DNA from: Methanocorpusculum sp.
GTDB lineage: Archaea; Halobacteriota; Methanomicrobia; Methanomicrobiales; Methanocorpusculaceae
Direction of reading: 5' to 3'
NCBI GenBank assembly: GCA_017399555.1
Contig: JAFQBW010000028.1
Span: 1-64,000 of the forward strand
DNA length: 64,000 bases
The notes under the pieces are model-generated. The model saw nothing but the letters and a program-made list of their open reading frames with translations, had not been told where the DNA came from and did no database searches. Both the position numbers and the translations under genes were made by a program. Shown here one piece after another: positions 53,804 through 62,369 of the stretch; position 1 is the stretch's first letter; each line of letters opens with the position of its first letter.

Positions 53804-54658
53804 ATGAGAAAACTTACCGTCGTTGCCATACTCCTCCTCATCCTCACCGCCGCCGTGATGCTTGGACAGTTTGCCGGTTCGTCAGACGAGTACTCGCGCT
53901 ACAACACCGGATGGAACGGCACATCATCCTTCTTCGGTCAAATCCCGGATAGTCAGTGTATCTGGGATGCGGATTCTCTCACCGGAAAAACCGGAACACT
54001 GCTTCTGGTAATTTCCCCGTCTCATGACTTTATCGGCGAGGGATTATCCGCATACCTGAGAGCCGGAAACACCATCCTCCTCTTCGACCAGGCAGGAAAC
54101 GCAAACGCCTTCTTATCCACGCTTGGAAGCAGCATCACAGTCCACGATGCGGAAGTCCGCTCACCCAACATGGAATACAAAGACGCCGGTCTGTTCCGTG
54201 CTGATGTTCTGGAAAACCTGTTTGGAACAAATGTAACCCATCTCTTCTTCAACTATCCGGGATATGTTACCGGCGGAGAAACGGTCATTCAGACGTCATC
54301 GCTTTCCTGGGTTGATTTGGATGGAGACAACACCGCGGATGCAAACGAGCCACTGAAAGTTTATTCCCTTGCGGCATCAGATACTATTGGCAACGGAAGA
54401 ATAGTTGTTGTTGCCGACCCGTCGCTTTTTGTCAACAGCATGCTTGACAGAAAACACACACAGAACATGGCGGTTCTCGAAGCCCTCCTGCAGGAAGAAC
54501 CGTACATCTACTTAGCAGGAACTGACGTTGAAAACGGCAGCGGTATTACCGGACTGCTCTCGCTCCTTCACCGCTACCCCGGTGCAGGAGTTGGACTGTT
54601 TGGCATTCTCTTCCTTTGCGGAGGAGGAATTTACCTTTGGAGAAGGAACAAATTATGA
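53804..54658 (+). CDS. DUF4350 membrane protein
   Basis: The 284-residue protein has an N-terminal membrane segment (about 4-22), a large outer domain with LLVISPSHDF, AYLRAGNTILLFDQAG and GRIVVVADPSLFVN, fitting DUF4350 (a GATase1-like fold), and a C-terminal membrane segment (about 263-280). The partner set DUF4129, DUF4350, MoxR, DUF58 recurs in archaea. It overlaps the MoxR gene (ATGA). Confidence 0.85.
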   Translation: MRKLTVVAILLLILTAAVMLGQFAGSSDEYSRYNTGWNGTSSFFGQIPDSQCIWDADSLTGKTGTLLLVISPSHDFIGEGLSAYLRAGNTILLFDQAGNANAFLSTLGSSITVHDAEVRSPNMEYKDAGLFRADVLENLFGTNVTHLFFNYPGYVTGGETVIQTSSLSWVDLDGDNTADANEPLKVYSLAASDTIGNGRIVVVADPSLFVNSMLDRKHTQNMAVLEALLQEEPYIYLAGTDVENGSGITGLLSLLHRYPGAGVGLFGILFLCGGGIYLWRRNKL

Positions 54659-55617
54659 GTGAAAAACCCGATATGAAAGAAGTACGCGAATTCTATGAGA
54701 ACATGCAGGCAGCTCTGCAGAAGTTCATCGTAGGATATGAAGACCTCATTGACACGTTAACTATTGCCCTGTTAAGCAACGGTACGGTAATTATTGAAGG
54801 TGTGCCTGGAACTGCAAAGACCAGTGCCTGTAAACTGTTCGCCAAAAAAATCGGCGGAACCTTCGGCCGTCTCCAGGGTGCAGTCGATATTCAGCCAATC
54901 GACATTCTGGGAATGAAAACCTATTCCAAGGAAGCAGGATTCAAGTTCGTTAAAGGCCCGGTCTTTTCCAACATCTTCTTAGTTGATGAAATGAACCGCC
55001 TGACCCCGAAAGCACAGGGAGCACTGCTCGAAGCAATCGCCGAGCGTCAGGTTACCATCGACAACGAACGCTACCACCTTGCTTCTCCCTTTATGGTGAT
55101 TGCCACGCAGAACCCGTACGAAATGGAAGGAACCTTCATGCTGATTGAGGCGCAGAAAGACCGTTTCACCTACAGCGTACAGGTAAATCCGCTTTCCGCA
55201 GAGGAAGAGATGAAGATTCTTGCACGCGATATGAACCGCGAGCTTGACTTAAAAGAGATGCTTGCCAAAGAGACCGAGATTACCACGCCGGAAAACATCA
55301 CCCGGATGCAGGAATCCATCCGTTCCGTCTATGCAAGTGATGATATCCTTGGATACATCGCAGACCTTGTCTCTGCCACCAGAAAGCACAGCGATGTCAG
55401 ACTTGGTGTCAGTACCCGCGGATCTCTGGCACTTCTGCGCGGATCACAGGCATATGCCGCCATTCAGGGAAGAGGATACATCATCCCGGATGATGTCAAG
55501 CACCTGGTGCCGTATGTCTTATCCCACCGTATCATGCTGAAACGTGAGGCAAAGCTGACCGGTGTTACCGTAGAGAATGTTATCAGCAGTATCCTGGAAA
55601 CTGTTCCGGTGAGATAG
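54655..55617 (+). CDS. moxR: MoxR-type AAA+ ATPase
   Basis: The 320-residue AAA+ protein has Walker A EGVPGTAKTSACK near residue 44, Walker B FLVDEMNRLTPKAQGALLEA near 105, and IATQNPYEMEGTFMLIEAQKDRF, characteristic of MoxR. It is thought to act as a chaperone for protein complexes built by DUF58 partners. ATG at 54655 is chosen (overlaps the DUF4350 stop) over the upstream reading to 54616. Confidence 0.94.
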   Translation: MSEKPDMKEVREFYENMQAALQKFIVGYEDLIDTLTIALLSNGTVIIEGVPGTAKTSACKLFAKKIGGTFGRLQGAVDIQPIDILGMKTYSKEAGFKFVKGPVFSNIFLVDEMNRLTPKAQGALLEAIAERQVTIDNERYHLASPFMVIATQNPYEMEGTFMLIEAQKDRFTYSVQVNPLSAEEEMKILARDMNRELDLKEMLAKETEITTPENITRMQESIRSVYASDDILGYIADLVSATRKHSDVRLGVSTRGSLALLRGSQAYAAIQGRGYIIPDDVKHLVPYVLSHRIMLKREAKLTGVTVENVISSILETVPVR

Positions 55618-55622
55618 ACGAA

Positions 55623-56915
55623 ATGCGTCCAACTCCGCTCACCACACTCCTTCTCCTTTTTGCCGTGCCGGCATTTGTCTATGCCTGGCTTATGAACAGT
55701 ACGCCTGCCGCAGCCGCAGGCTTTGTTATCATCTCCTTTCTTCTGATTCGCGGACTGTCTTTCCTGCAGGCACTCCGCGGATATGCAGAATCCCTGCAGA
55801 TTTCCCGGTCCACGGATTCCACGATTCTGACCCAGGGAGGACAGATTCTCGTGCAGACAACTGTGTCAGCAAAAAAGACGGATCTCAAAATATCGCTCTC
55901 TGATATCCCGCCGAAAGGAGCATCAGTTATCCGGGGAAGTACCGTCTTTTCCGCAGGAACTGCCGAGTATATGCTCCGGATTCCGGTGGTCGGCAAATCC
56001 GCTTTCGGCGGCATTCTGGTATCTGCATCCGATTGGTTCTTTACCGCAGAACTTCCGGTTTCCTATGCAGTCTCTCCGGAACTGACCGTCTATGCCGCAG
56101 GAATTGCCGCGACCTTTAATCAGGACGGATTTTCTCCGCTCAATGATTCTCAGGAACGCGACCGCCATGCAATTATCGCCGGAACAGAAGCCCGCTACTT
56201 CCGCCCCTATGCTGCAGGAGACAATGTCTCAGACATTAACTGGAAGCTCTCGGCAAAGTATGACGAACTGTACGTACAGATGCGCACGGATTCTTCCGGC
56301 GTAAACCCTGTTCTGATTCTTGACCTGCCGGAAGAGGGAACTTCCGCAGACTCTGTGTCCGCATTTGCCGAGGCCGCATCCGGTGCGCTGGAACGCCTGC
56401 AGAGACGTGATTCCTATCCGGTAATTGCCTACAGCGGAGCTGACTGTATCTGGATTGGCAACTCAAAACAGGAAGAGGAAATCTTTGCCCGCCTCAGCCT
56501 TGCCGGAAAAGTCCGCCGGGAAACAACGCTCTTCCGCCACCGGCACATCTCCCGTCTCATGAAGGAAGCAGCAGACCTCACAGATACCAATACCTTCTCC
56601 CGCAATATCCGCTCAGCCCTTTCCATGTCGAAAAACCGGTACAGAAACAGTTTCGAGCAGAACATCAAACACATCACCGCAGAGACGGCAGTATCCGACA
56701 GTGCAGAGCGGACATCGATGGATGATACCAACATCTATGTTGTCTCCTGTGCTCTGGGTGACATCAGCAACCTGTCCTATCTGACAGCTGATGCGGAAAT
56801 TCAGCAGCGCGGCGTTGTCTTTATTCTGGCAGGTATTCGCGGAACAGAGCGGGAAAAATCCGTTGTCTCCAAACTGTACGCCGCCGGAGCTTCTGCTGTG
56901 GAGGTGCTGTCATGA
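55623..56915 (+). CDS. DUF58 protein (MoxR partner)
   Basis: The 430-residue protein has two N-terminal membrane segments (about 7-45), a beta-rich domain, then the DUF58 signature (YFRPYAAGDNVSDINWKLSAKYDELYVQ, about 188-215) and a von Willebrand A-like part (LILDLPEEGTSADSVS). It is the usual partner of MoxR. Its end overlaps the next gene by four bases. Confidence 0.9.
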   Translation: MRPTPLTTLLLLFAVPAFVYAWLMNSTPAAAAGFVIISFLLIRGLSFLQALRGYAESLQISRSTDSTILTQGGQILVQTTVSAKKTDLKISLSDIPPKGASVIRGSTVFSAGTAEYMLRIPVVGKSAFGGILVSASDWFFTAELPVSYAVSPELTVYAAGIAATFNQDGFSPLNDSQERDRHAIIAGTEARYFRPYAAGDNVSDINWKLSAKYDELYVQMRTDSSGVNPVLILDLPEEGTSADSVSAFAEAASGALERLQRRDSYPVIAYSGADCIWIGNSKQEEEIFARLSLAGKVRRETTLFRHRHISRLMKEAADLTDTNTFSRNIRSALSMSKNRYRNSFEQNIKHITAETAVSDSAERTSMDDTNIYVVSCALGDISNLSYLTADAEIQQRGVVFILAGIRGTEREKSVVSKLYAAGASAVEVLS

Positions 56916-57355
56916 AAACCCGTATTCTCTCCGTTCTCTTTGCTCTGGCTTCCGTCCTCTGTGCCGGCAACGCAGAGCGTATTCCGGCAGTTATCCTTGC
57001 GGTGCTGTATCTGGTATTCTTCTTCCTTCTGCAGAAGGATATCACCGTGCGCTTCCTTCTCCTTTCTGCCGCCGGCTTCCCGCTTGTTCTTGCCGCAGGA
57101 AACCCCGTCTTTACCGGAATCGTTTCCCTTCTCCTCCTTGCATCACTGCTTTCCCTCTTCGGGGAACTCAGCAGTAAAATCCTCATCCCTGCAGTAATTG
57201 CCGCCCTTTGTGCTGCACTCTGCGCATTTATCTCCTCAGCGATTACGGCAATTATTCTCGCCGCCGTCCTTGTCCTGATTGGAATCTATATTCTCTTCAT
57301 CACAGAGTACCGCCTCCGCAAAACCCTCAAGGTGAACCCTCATGACCGTACGTAA
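56912..57355 (+). CDS. Polytopic membrane protein of the MoxR operon
   Basis: The 147-residue protein is hydrophobic with about five membrane segments and a basic end (YRLRKTLKVNPHDRT). I do not recognise its family. It overlaps DUF58 (four bases) and the next gene (14 bases), so it is translated as part of the operon. Confidence 0.72.
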   Translation: MKTRILSVLFALASVLCAGNAERIPAVILAVLYLVFFFLLQKDITVRFLLLSAAGFPLVLAAGNPVFTGIVSLLLLASLLSLFGELSSKILIPAVIAALCAALCAFISSAITAIILAAVLVLIGIYILFITEYRLRKTLKVNPHDRT

Positions 57356-58118
57356 AAATCCAACCTACCTTGCATCCGGCATCCTCTTTGCCGCATCTGT
57401 TGCCGTATTCATTATAACCGCGCTTACCAACCGCGGAGATATGACCAGTGCTGTTCTTGTCCTCTGCGGATTCATGCTCCTCGTAACCGGAGTGTTCATT
57501 CTCCTGACCGCAGAACGTGCACCGCTTCCGGCATTCTTAACTGAACTGATGCCGGTTCAGGGAAGTATCAACCTCGCCCGCGCCTTCGCAGACTTAGGAG
57601 TTACCAGCAACACCATCCACCGCTGCCGCAAAGAAACCGGTGATGTTATCCAGATAAACCCGGTAACCGGAGGACGCATTCCGGAACTTCCGGAAGATAC
57701 CACCTTCGTTACGGTCGGCGAGTGGAATGGTGTTGCGTATCCTGCAGTATGCACCCCGCTTCTGCAGAAACTGAAAAAAGAGGACCACTTAGTCATCCCG
57801 AAACACAACTTCGAGATGCTTGGAACCTGCTTATCGGAAGTCTTTGCTGACTACCTCGCGGTTGCCGCAAAAGTCTCTGCGGTTCGAAACGACAAATCGG
57901 TGGTAATTACCTTTGAACAGTTCTCCCCGGTCGCGCTTTGCCGGACCATGCAGGAAGTATCGCCGAAATGCTGTACCATGGTTGGATGTCCTCTCTGCAG
58001 TCTTGCCGCGGCAATTCTTGCAGAAGGAGAAGAGATGGACGTCTTATCCGACAGTGCGGTTCTGGAAAAAGACACGTTAACCCTCTCCTTTAGTCTCTAT
58101 GCAGGAGTGCGCGTATGA
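57342..58118 (+). CDS. Membrane protein with cysteine-rich soluble domain
   Basis: The 258-residue protein has two N-terminal membrane segments (about 11-30 and 36-55), then a soluble domain of ~190 residues with cysteines at CRKETG, VCTPLL, GTCLSEV, ALCRTMQ and a close run SPKCCTMVGCPLCSL (about 208-222), which could hold a metal. I do not recognise the family. It overlaps the 59-codon gene at 58115 by four bases. Confidence 0.75.
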   Translation: MTVRKNPTYLASGILFAASVAVFIITALTNRGDMTSAVLVLCGFMLLVTGVFILLTAERAPLPAFLTELMPVQGSINLARAFADLGVTSNTIHRCRKETGDVIQINPVTGGRIPELPEDTTFVTVGEWNGVAYPAVCTPLLQKLKKEDHLVIPKHNFEMLGTCLSEVFADYLAVAAKVSAVRNDKSVVITFEQFSPVALCRTMQEVSPKCCTMVGCPLCSLAAAILAEGEEMDVLSDSAVLEKDTLTLSFSLYAGVRV

Positions 58119-58294
58119 CGGATGCCGAACACATTGACCACCCGCGGTTAATTCTCGGAGCAGTCGGTCTGGCTCTGGGTGTTGCAACCTTTGTCCTTTC
58201 CCTGCTTGATGCAGTCAACCCAGAGACTGCTGTCCTCTTCCTTTCCATCAGCGTCATCTGCTTTGGCGTATCTGCTCTGCTTCCAAAACGGTAA
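58115..58294 (+). CDS. 59-residue two-segment membrane protein
   Basis: This short gene starts with ATG at 58115, overlapping the preceding stop (ATGA), and stops at 58292-58294. The 59 residues begin MTDAEHIDHPRLILG and hold two membrane segments (about 12-28 and 40-54), ending LLPKR. It has the same coupling as its neighbours, which supports it as a real last gene of the MoxR unit. A gap and promoter-like cacatataa at 58311-58320 follow. Confidence 0.75.
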   Translation: MTDAEHIDHPRLILGAVGLALGVATFVLSLLDAVNPETAVLFLSISVICFGVSALLPKR

Positions 58295-58334
58295 CAGTTA
58301 ATACCGGGATTCACATATAAGAGAATACTTGAAC

Positions 58335-58922
58335 ATGCTGTACGAACTCTATGAAAAACGGATTAAATCCGGTCTCTCCCTCTTCCCCGAAGAGCTCTGC
58401 TTCATGCTCTCCGGAGAGGAGGTTTCCTCAGAGCCGGCAAAGCTCTTAGCCGTTCTGCAGTGGGTAAAGGAGTTTCCGGCAATTAAACGGTGCATCATTC
58501 ACATCAGCACCGACACGCCGGAGAGTATCACCATCCCGTTTGAAGAGATGGCAAAACTCTCCGCAGTCCGGGTGAGCACAGCAGAAAAGGACATCTCTGC
58601 CGGATGCGGAACGCCTGAGGTTCTGATTGTGATCGGAAGATGCGGACGGCAGGAAATCTGCAAAGCAGTCGCAGATATTGCCGCATCCGGTATTTCTCCG
58701 GATGCTGTTACCGAAGATACCATCGAAGAGCATCTGCTCTACCAGGTAACACCGGACTTCGTCATCAAAACCGGCGGAAACCATCTGACAGACTTTCTTA
58801 TCTGGCAGTCCGTGTATTCGGAACTCTTCTTTACTGACGTCAACTGGGATAAATTCCGGTACGTTGACTTCCTGCGGGCTCTTCGGGATTTCCAGTCCCG
58901 TCAGCGCCGCTTCGGCAAGTGA
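58335..58922 (+). CDS. Truncated cis-prenyltransferase (UppS-like) protein
   Basis: The 195-residue protein ends with the distinctive C-terminal motifs of cis-prenyltransferases: FVIKTGGNHLTDFLIWQ, SELFFTDVNWDKF and a closing RQRRFGK. The N-terminal part lacks the catalytic DGNRRxA aspartate region of UppS, and the middle is shortened; family members are 230-260 residues. Activity is therefore doubtful unless it pairs with another subunit, as known for heteromeric cis-prenyltransferases. ATG at 58335 is chosen over a TTG at 58329. Confidence 0.8.
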   Translation: MLYELYEKRIKSGLSLFPEELCFMLSGEEVSSEPAKLLAVLQWVKEFPAIKRCIIHISTDTPESITIPFEEMAKLSAVRVSTAEKDISAGCGTPEVLIVIGRCGRQEICKAVADIAASGISPDAVTEDTIEEHLLYQVTPDFVIKTGGNHLTDFLIWQSVYSELFFTDVNWDKFRYVDFLRALRDFQSRQRRFGK

Positions 58923-58925
58923 GAA

Positions 58926-58940
58926 CTCTTATATATTCTC
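58926..58940 (+). promoter_or_regulatory. Promoter-like TATA element before signal peptidase
   Basis: The stretch TCTTATATATTC lies about 25-30 bases ahead of the ATG at 58962, as expected for an archaeal promoter with a leaderless or short-leader transcript. Confidence 0.4.
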
Positions 58941-58961
58941 ACAGCAAACCCCTTTTTGCCT

Positions 58962-59615
58962 ATGTCGTTTCGAGACCTTCTTCATCCAAAAAGCGAAGGC
59001 GCATCATTTGTACGGGATATCCTGCTGATTCTCCTGATTGTTGCGGGAATTGGTCTTGTCCTCTTTGGTGTGTCCGGAACCTGGCCCGCGCTGGTTGCTG
59101 TTGAATCCGGAAGTATGGAACCCAATCTTCCGACCTACAGTCTGGTTTTCGTTGTTGATGAAAACCGCTTCGGCGGATGGATGACGCAGGAAGAAGCGAA
59201 AGCATCAGGTGCCTCAAAGATTTTCAATGAGTATGGCGATGTAATTGTGTACCAGCCGAATGGTATGACCGGCGTTACCCCGATAATTCACCGGGTAATA
59301 GCCGAAATTACGAAAGAAGAGTCCGCAGCTATCGGTTTTTCCGGAGATGCCGCACATGCAGGCGTTATCACGAAAGGTGACAACAACGTGACAAACCCCT
59401 ATCCCGACCAGTTCGGCAGTTTCCCGGGATATGGAATCTCCCGTATGGAGCCGGTCAAGGAAGAGTGGATTGTCGGCAAAGCTGTCTTTGCAATTCCGCT
59501 TATCGGGTGGGTGCCCCTCCACCTGATCGAAAGTATCCTGATTGCTGCGGTAATTATTGTCTGCATTGAGGTTGTAAGCAGGGTTCTTGCAAAACGCAAG
59601 AACCGGAAGAGGTAA
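58962..59615 (+). CDS. Archaeal signal peptidase I (S26B)
   Basis: The 217-residue enzyme cuts signal peptides outside the membrane. It has an N-terminal membrane segment (about 18-40), catalytic Ser51 in ESGSMEPNL, His110 in TPIIHRV, the TKGDNN region with Asp near 140, and a C-terminal membrane segment (about 186-205). The Ser-His-Asp set is that of the S26B family (archaeal and ER type). ATG at 58962 is used. The next gene, cofH, follows within three bases. Confidence 0.93.
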   Translation: MSFRDLLHPKSEGASFVRDILLILLIVAGIGLVLFGVSGTWPALVAVESGSMEPNLPTYSLVFVVDENRFGGWMTQEEAKASGASKIFNEYGDVIVYQPNGMTGVTPIIHRVIAEITKEESAAIGFSGDAAHAGVITKGDNNVTNPYPDQFGSFPGYGISRMEPVKEEWIVGKAVFAIPLIGWVPLHLIESILIAAVIIVCIEVVSRVLAKRKNRKR

Positions 59616-59617
59616 TC

Positions 59618-60703
59618 ATGAACGTCAATACAATTCTGTCAGACGTCCTTTCCGGGGCAAGAATGACTGAAGAGGAGGCAGCGTTTCTTTTCAGCCTGAA
59701 AGGACGCGATGTCTGGAAGGTCGCGGATGCGGCAGATGAACTGCGCGAGAGAAAAGTCGGAGACGCAGTAACGTATGTCCGCAACATGAACATTCACTTA
59801 ACCAACATCTGTAAAAACCGGTGCGGTCTGTGCGGATTCGGCAGAAAGCCGACCGAGCCTGACGCATTCTGTTTTACGGATGAAGAGTTCCGTGAACACT
59901 GCCGCGACGCACTTTCCAAAAATGTCACCGAAGTCTGCTATCTTGCAGGAATCCATCCGGCATTCACCATTGAGAACTACGAGAATATCATCCGTACGTT
60001 CCATGAAGTAATTCCGGGAGTCCATGTGCACGGATGCAGTCCGGACGAGATTTTATATGCGGCAGAAAGAAGCGGCATTACGACAAAGGAAGCACTTATC
60101 CGTCTGAAGGAGGCAGGGCTCGGCTCGGTGCAGGGAACGGCCGCCGAGATTCTGGTCGACAGAGTCAGAAAGATTATCTGCGAGAAAAAGCTTCCGACCG
60201 CAGAGTGGGTGAGAATCATCCGCGAGGCGGCAGACTTAGGATTCAAGGCAACGTCCACTATTATGTACGGCTCGGTGGAGACGGATGCAGAACGTGCTGA
60301 GCACTTACGCATTCTCCGCGACCTGCAGGACGAAACCCATGTCTTCGAAGAGCTGGTCCCGCTTTCCTTCCTGCACAAGAATACCCCCTTGGAACAGGCG
60401 GGCATCGTCAGCCATGGGGCTACCGGACGCCAGGATGTTTTACTCGTTGCCGTGTCGCGTCTTTTCATGGACAATGTAAACAACATCCAGGTTCCCTGGT
60501 CCAAGATTGGCCAGAAGATGACCGAGGTCTGTTTAATGGCAGGAGGAAACGATGTGGGCGGAACCATGTTTGTGGATTCCTTATCCCGCGAGGCAGGAAC
60601 CGCAGAAGGTACCGACTACTTTAGCCCCGAAGACATGCAGATTATGTGCGAGGATATGGGGCGCGTGTTAAAACAGAGAGACACGCTCTACCACATTCTC
60701 TAA
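59618..60703 (+). CDS. cofH: FO synthase subunit 2 (radical SAM) CofH
   Basis: CofH joins 5-amino-6-ribitylamino-uracil to tyrosine, the first step of FO, precursor of coenzyme F420. The 361 residues have the radical SAM cluster motif CKNRCGLCGF near residue 67, HGCSPDEI, YGSVETDAERAEHL and GGNDVGGT. CofG, the second half, is not in this window. It follows the signal peptidase gene by two bases, sharing its transcript; a T run (60705-60713) follows the stop. Confidence 0.95.
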   Translation: MNVNTILSDVLSGARMTEEEAAFLFSLKGRDVWKVADAADELRERKVGDAVTYVRNMNIHLTNICKNRCGLCGFGRKPTEPDAFCFTDEEFREHCRDALSKNVTEVCYLAGIHPAFTIENYENIIRTFHEVIPGVHVHGCSPDEILYAAERSGITTKEALIRLKEAGLGSVQGTAAEILVDRVRKIICEKKLPTAEWVRIIREAADLGFKATSTIMYGSVETDAERAEHLRILRDLQDETHVFEELVPLSFLHKNTPLEQAGIVSHGATGRQDVLLVAVSRLFMDNVNNIQVPWSKIGQKMTEVCLMAGGNDVGGTMFVDSLSREAGTAEGTDYFSPEDMQIMCEDMGRVLKQRDTLYHIL

Positions 60704-60713
60704 ACTTTTTTTT

Positions 60714-60730
60714 CAGGAGTATTACTCCTG
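60714..60730. terminator. Hairpin between cofH and XRE gene
   Basis: CAGGAG (60714-60719) pairs with CTCCTG (60725-60730) with a five-base loop, right after the T run that ends cofH. It overlaps the last codons of the converging XRE gene. Confidence 0.5.
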
Positions 60731-60922
60731 CGGTTCATACACAAACAGCTCTTCTACTGTTGTGTTAAAGTACCGTGCCATCTTGAAGGCGAGTTCTAAG
60801 GACGGGTCATACTTCCCCTTCTCAATCGCCAGAATCGTCTGACGGGTAACCCCGAGTGCCTGTGCAAGATTATCCTGCGTCAGGTCATGCATTGCACGAT
60901 AGACTTTGATTTTATTCTTCAT
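60722..60922 (-). CDS. Short XRE-family regulator
   Basis: The 66-residue regulator starts MKNKIKVYRAMHDLTQDNLAQALGVTRQTILAIEKGKYDPSLELAFKMARYF, a canonical XRE helix-turn-helix. ATG at 60922 overlaps the end of the DUF2178 gene by 11 bases; a longer reading from 60973 is unlikely. DUF2178 with an XRE regulator is a repeated archaeal pair. Confidence 0.9.
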   Translation of the reverse strand: MKNKIKVYRAMHDLTQDNLAQALGVTRQTILAIEKGKYDPSLELAFKMARYFNTTVEELFVYEPQE

Positions 60923-61370
60923 CCTCGTCATCCCCGCCGTATTTCTTCGCATAGTACACATGGAATCCCACATAGATGAACAGAACCGCCGCTAACAGAA
61001 CCAGCTCAATCAGTGCCACAGAACCAAGAGACACTAAGGGGATGGAGACCGGCGGCACAGGGAAATGTGGAGGCGGCAGAATCATCTGCGGGAAACTAAA
61101 CGCATACACTGCAAGCGGAATATTTACTGCCAGATAGACAACTGCTGCTGCTTTCAGCGTGGCAGACGCAGTCTTCATATCAATCAGCATCTCGCGTTCA
61201 TCACCGGAAATTCCGGCAATCTTTTTCCGGCAGATTATATATGCCACAACCGCGGCCACGATTCCAAAAAAGATAAGCCACGGCAATTTTAGCTCTACCG
61301 AGAGGTAAAACAGGAGAACAAGGAGAATCGCTGCCGCGCCGCATAAAAGATAAAAGGTATTCTTCTTCAT
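60912..61370 (-). CDS. DUF2178 membrane protein
   Basis: The 152-residue protein has four membrane segments (about 5-24, 29-47, 70-90 and 113-134) with ISGDEREMLIDMKTASA in the cytoplasmic loop, as in DUF2178. The C-terminus is acidic (GGDDEDEE). Function unknown. It is the first gene of a two-gene unit with the XRE regulator. Confidence 0.85.
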   Translation of the reverse strand: MKKNTFYLLCGAAAILLVLLFYLSVELKLPWLIFFGIVAAVVAYIICRKKIAGISGDEREMLIDMKTASATLKAAAVVYLAVNIPLAVYAFSFPQMILPPPHFPVPPVSIPLVSLGSVALIELVLLAAVLFIYVGFHVYYAKKYGGDDEDEE

Positions 61371-61434
61371 GAAATAGTTTTGTTACTTTTGTCCGTTGTA
61401 CTTCTAATACTTTTCCGTAAATGATGGTGGTTTT

Positions 61435-61466
61435 CTCCTCCCGTTATCTGGCTTATTCGGGAGGAG
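61435..61466. other. Hairpin in the intergenic stretch 61371-61668
   Basis: CTCCTCCCG (61435-61443) pairs with CGGGAGGAG (61458-61466) around a 14-base loop. The 298-base gap between the divergent DUF2178 and VTC genes is otherwise AT-rich with no supported gene. The stem is not followed by a clear T run, so it may be a leader or binding site. Confidence 0.45.
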
Positions 61467-61634
61467 GAAGAAAGTATTTGATGAAAAAACATCTTTGCTG
61501 CTTGCTGTCTGGATAGCTGTTCTGATATGCAGGATACCCTGTCCTGCACACCATAATGGTACATCGTGTATGAATAAATAGTTTGTCATTTTGTAAAATA
61601 ATTATTTACTAATTGTTTTTAAAGCACAACATAA

Positions 61635-61648
61635 TGTTAATATAACTT
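61635..61648 (+). promoter_or_regulatory. TATA-like promoter of the VTC/DUF4956/CotH cluster
   Basis: TTAATATAAC lies about 25 bases ahead of the ATG at 61669, the spacing expected for a leaderless archaeal transcript. Confidence 0.45.
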
Positions 61649-61668
61649 TACATCAAACATATACGCGT

Positions 61669-62364
61669 ATGCAAACCGCAGACAAAAAACTGAAATTCAG
61701 GCATGAACTCAAGTACTACCTGAACACAGCGGATTATTATACCATCCGTTCACGGCTGATGCAGATTTGTGCGTTTGACAGCCATGCAGACGAAGAGGGA
61801 AAATATCTCATCCGCAGTCTCTATTTTGAAACACCAACAGACACTGCACTGCAGGAAAAGCTCACTGGAATTATGGAACGGGAAAAGTTCCGCATCAGAT
61901 TCTATAATCACGATGCGTCCTTTATCCGTCTGGAAAAAAAGATGAAGATAAACAGCATGACAAGCAAACTCTCCTGTCCGATTACCCGGACAGAGGTGGA
62001 TAGGATTCTTGCAGGTGATCTTGAGTGGATGAAAACCTCGGAGCGTGCACTGCTTATCGAACTGTATGCAAAGATGCAGTATCAGCAGCTTCGCCCGAAA
62101 ACCATCGTTGACTACACCCGCGAGTGCTTCATCTATGCACCGGGAAATGTACGGGTTACTCTTGACACAGATATCAGAACTGGAATTTCCTCCACGGACC
62201 TCTTTTCAGAGACACCAGTTATCAAAACCAATCGTGAACCGGTGATTATCATGGAAGTAAAGTATGACAGTTTCCTGCCGCAGGTAATCAAATGCCTGCT
62301 TCAGATGCCGAACAGACGCGTCACCGCGTTCTCCAAATATGCAGTAGCAAGGATTTTCGGGTGA
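61669..62364 (+). CDS. VTC-domain protein (polyphosphate polymerase-like)
   Basis: The 231-residue protein has the VTC fold: FRHELKYYLNTADYYTIRSRL, SLYFETPTD, KFRIRFYNHDASFIRLEKKMK, VDYTRECFIY and EPVIIMEVKYDSFLPQVIK, the set of basic and acidic residues lining the triphosphate tunnel. Related domains make polyphosphate in yeast VTC. It leads a DUF4956 and a CotH gene, a recurrent combination. Confidence 0.92.
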   Translation: MQTADKKLKFRHELKYYLNTADYYTIRSRLMQICAFDSHADEEGKYLIRSLYFETPTDTALQEKLTGIMEREKFRIRFYNHDASFIRLEKKMKINSMTSKLSCPITRTEVDRILAGDLEWMKTSERALLIELYAKMQYQQLRPKTIVDYTRECFIYAPGNVRVTLDTDIRTGISSTDLFSETPVIKTNREPVIIMEVKYDSFLPQVIKCLLQMPNRRVTAFSKYAVARIFG

Positions 62365-62369
62365 GATAA

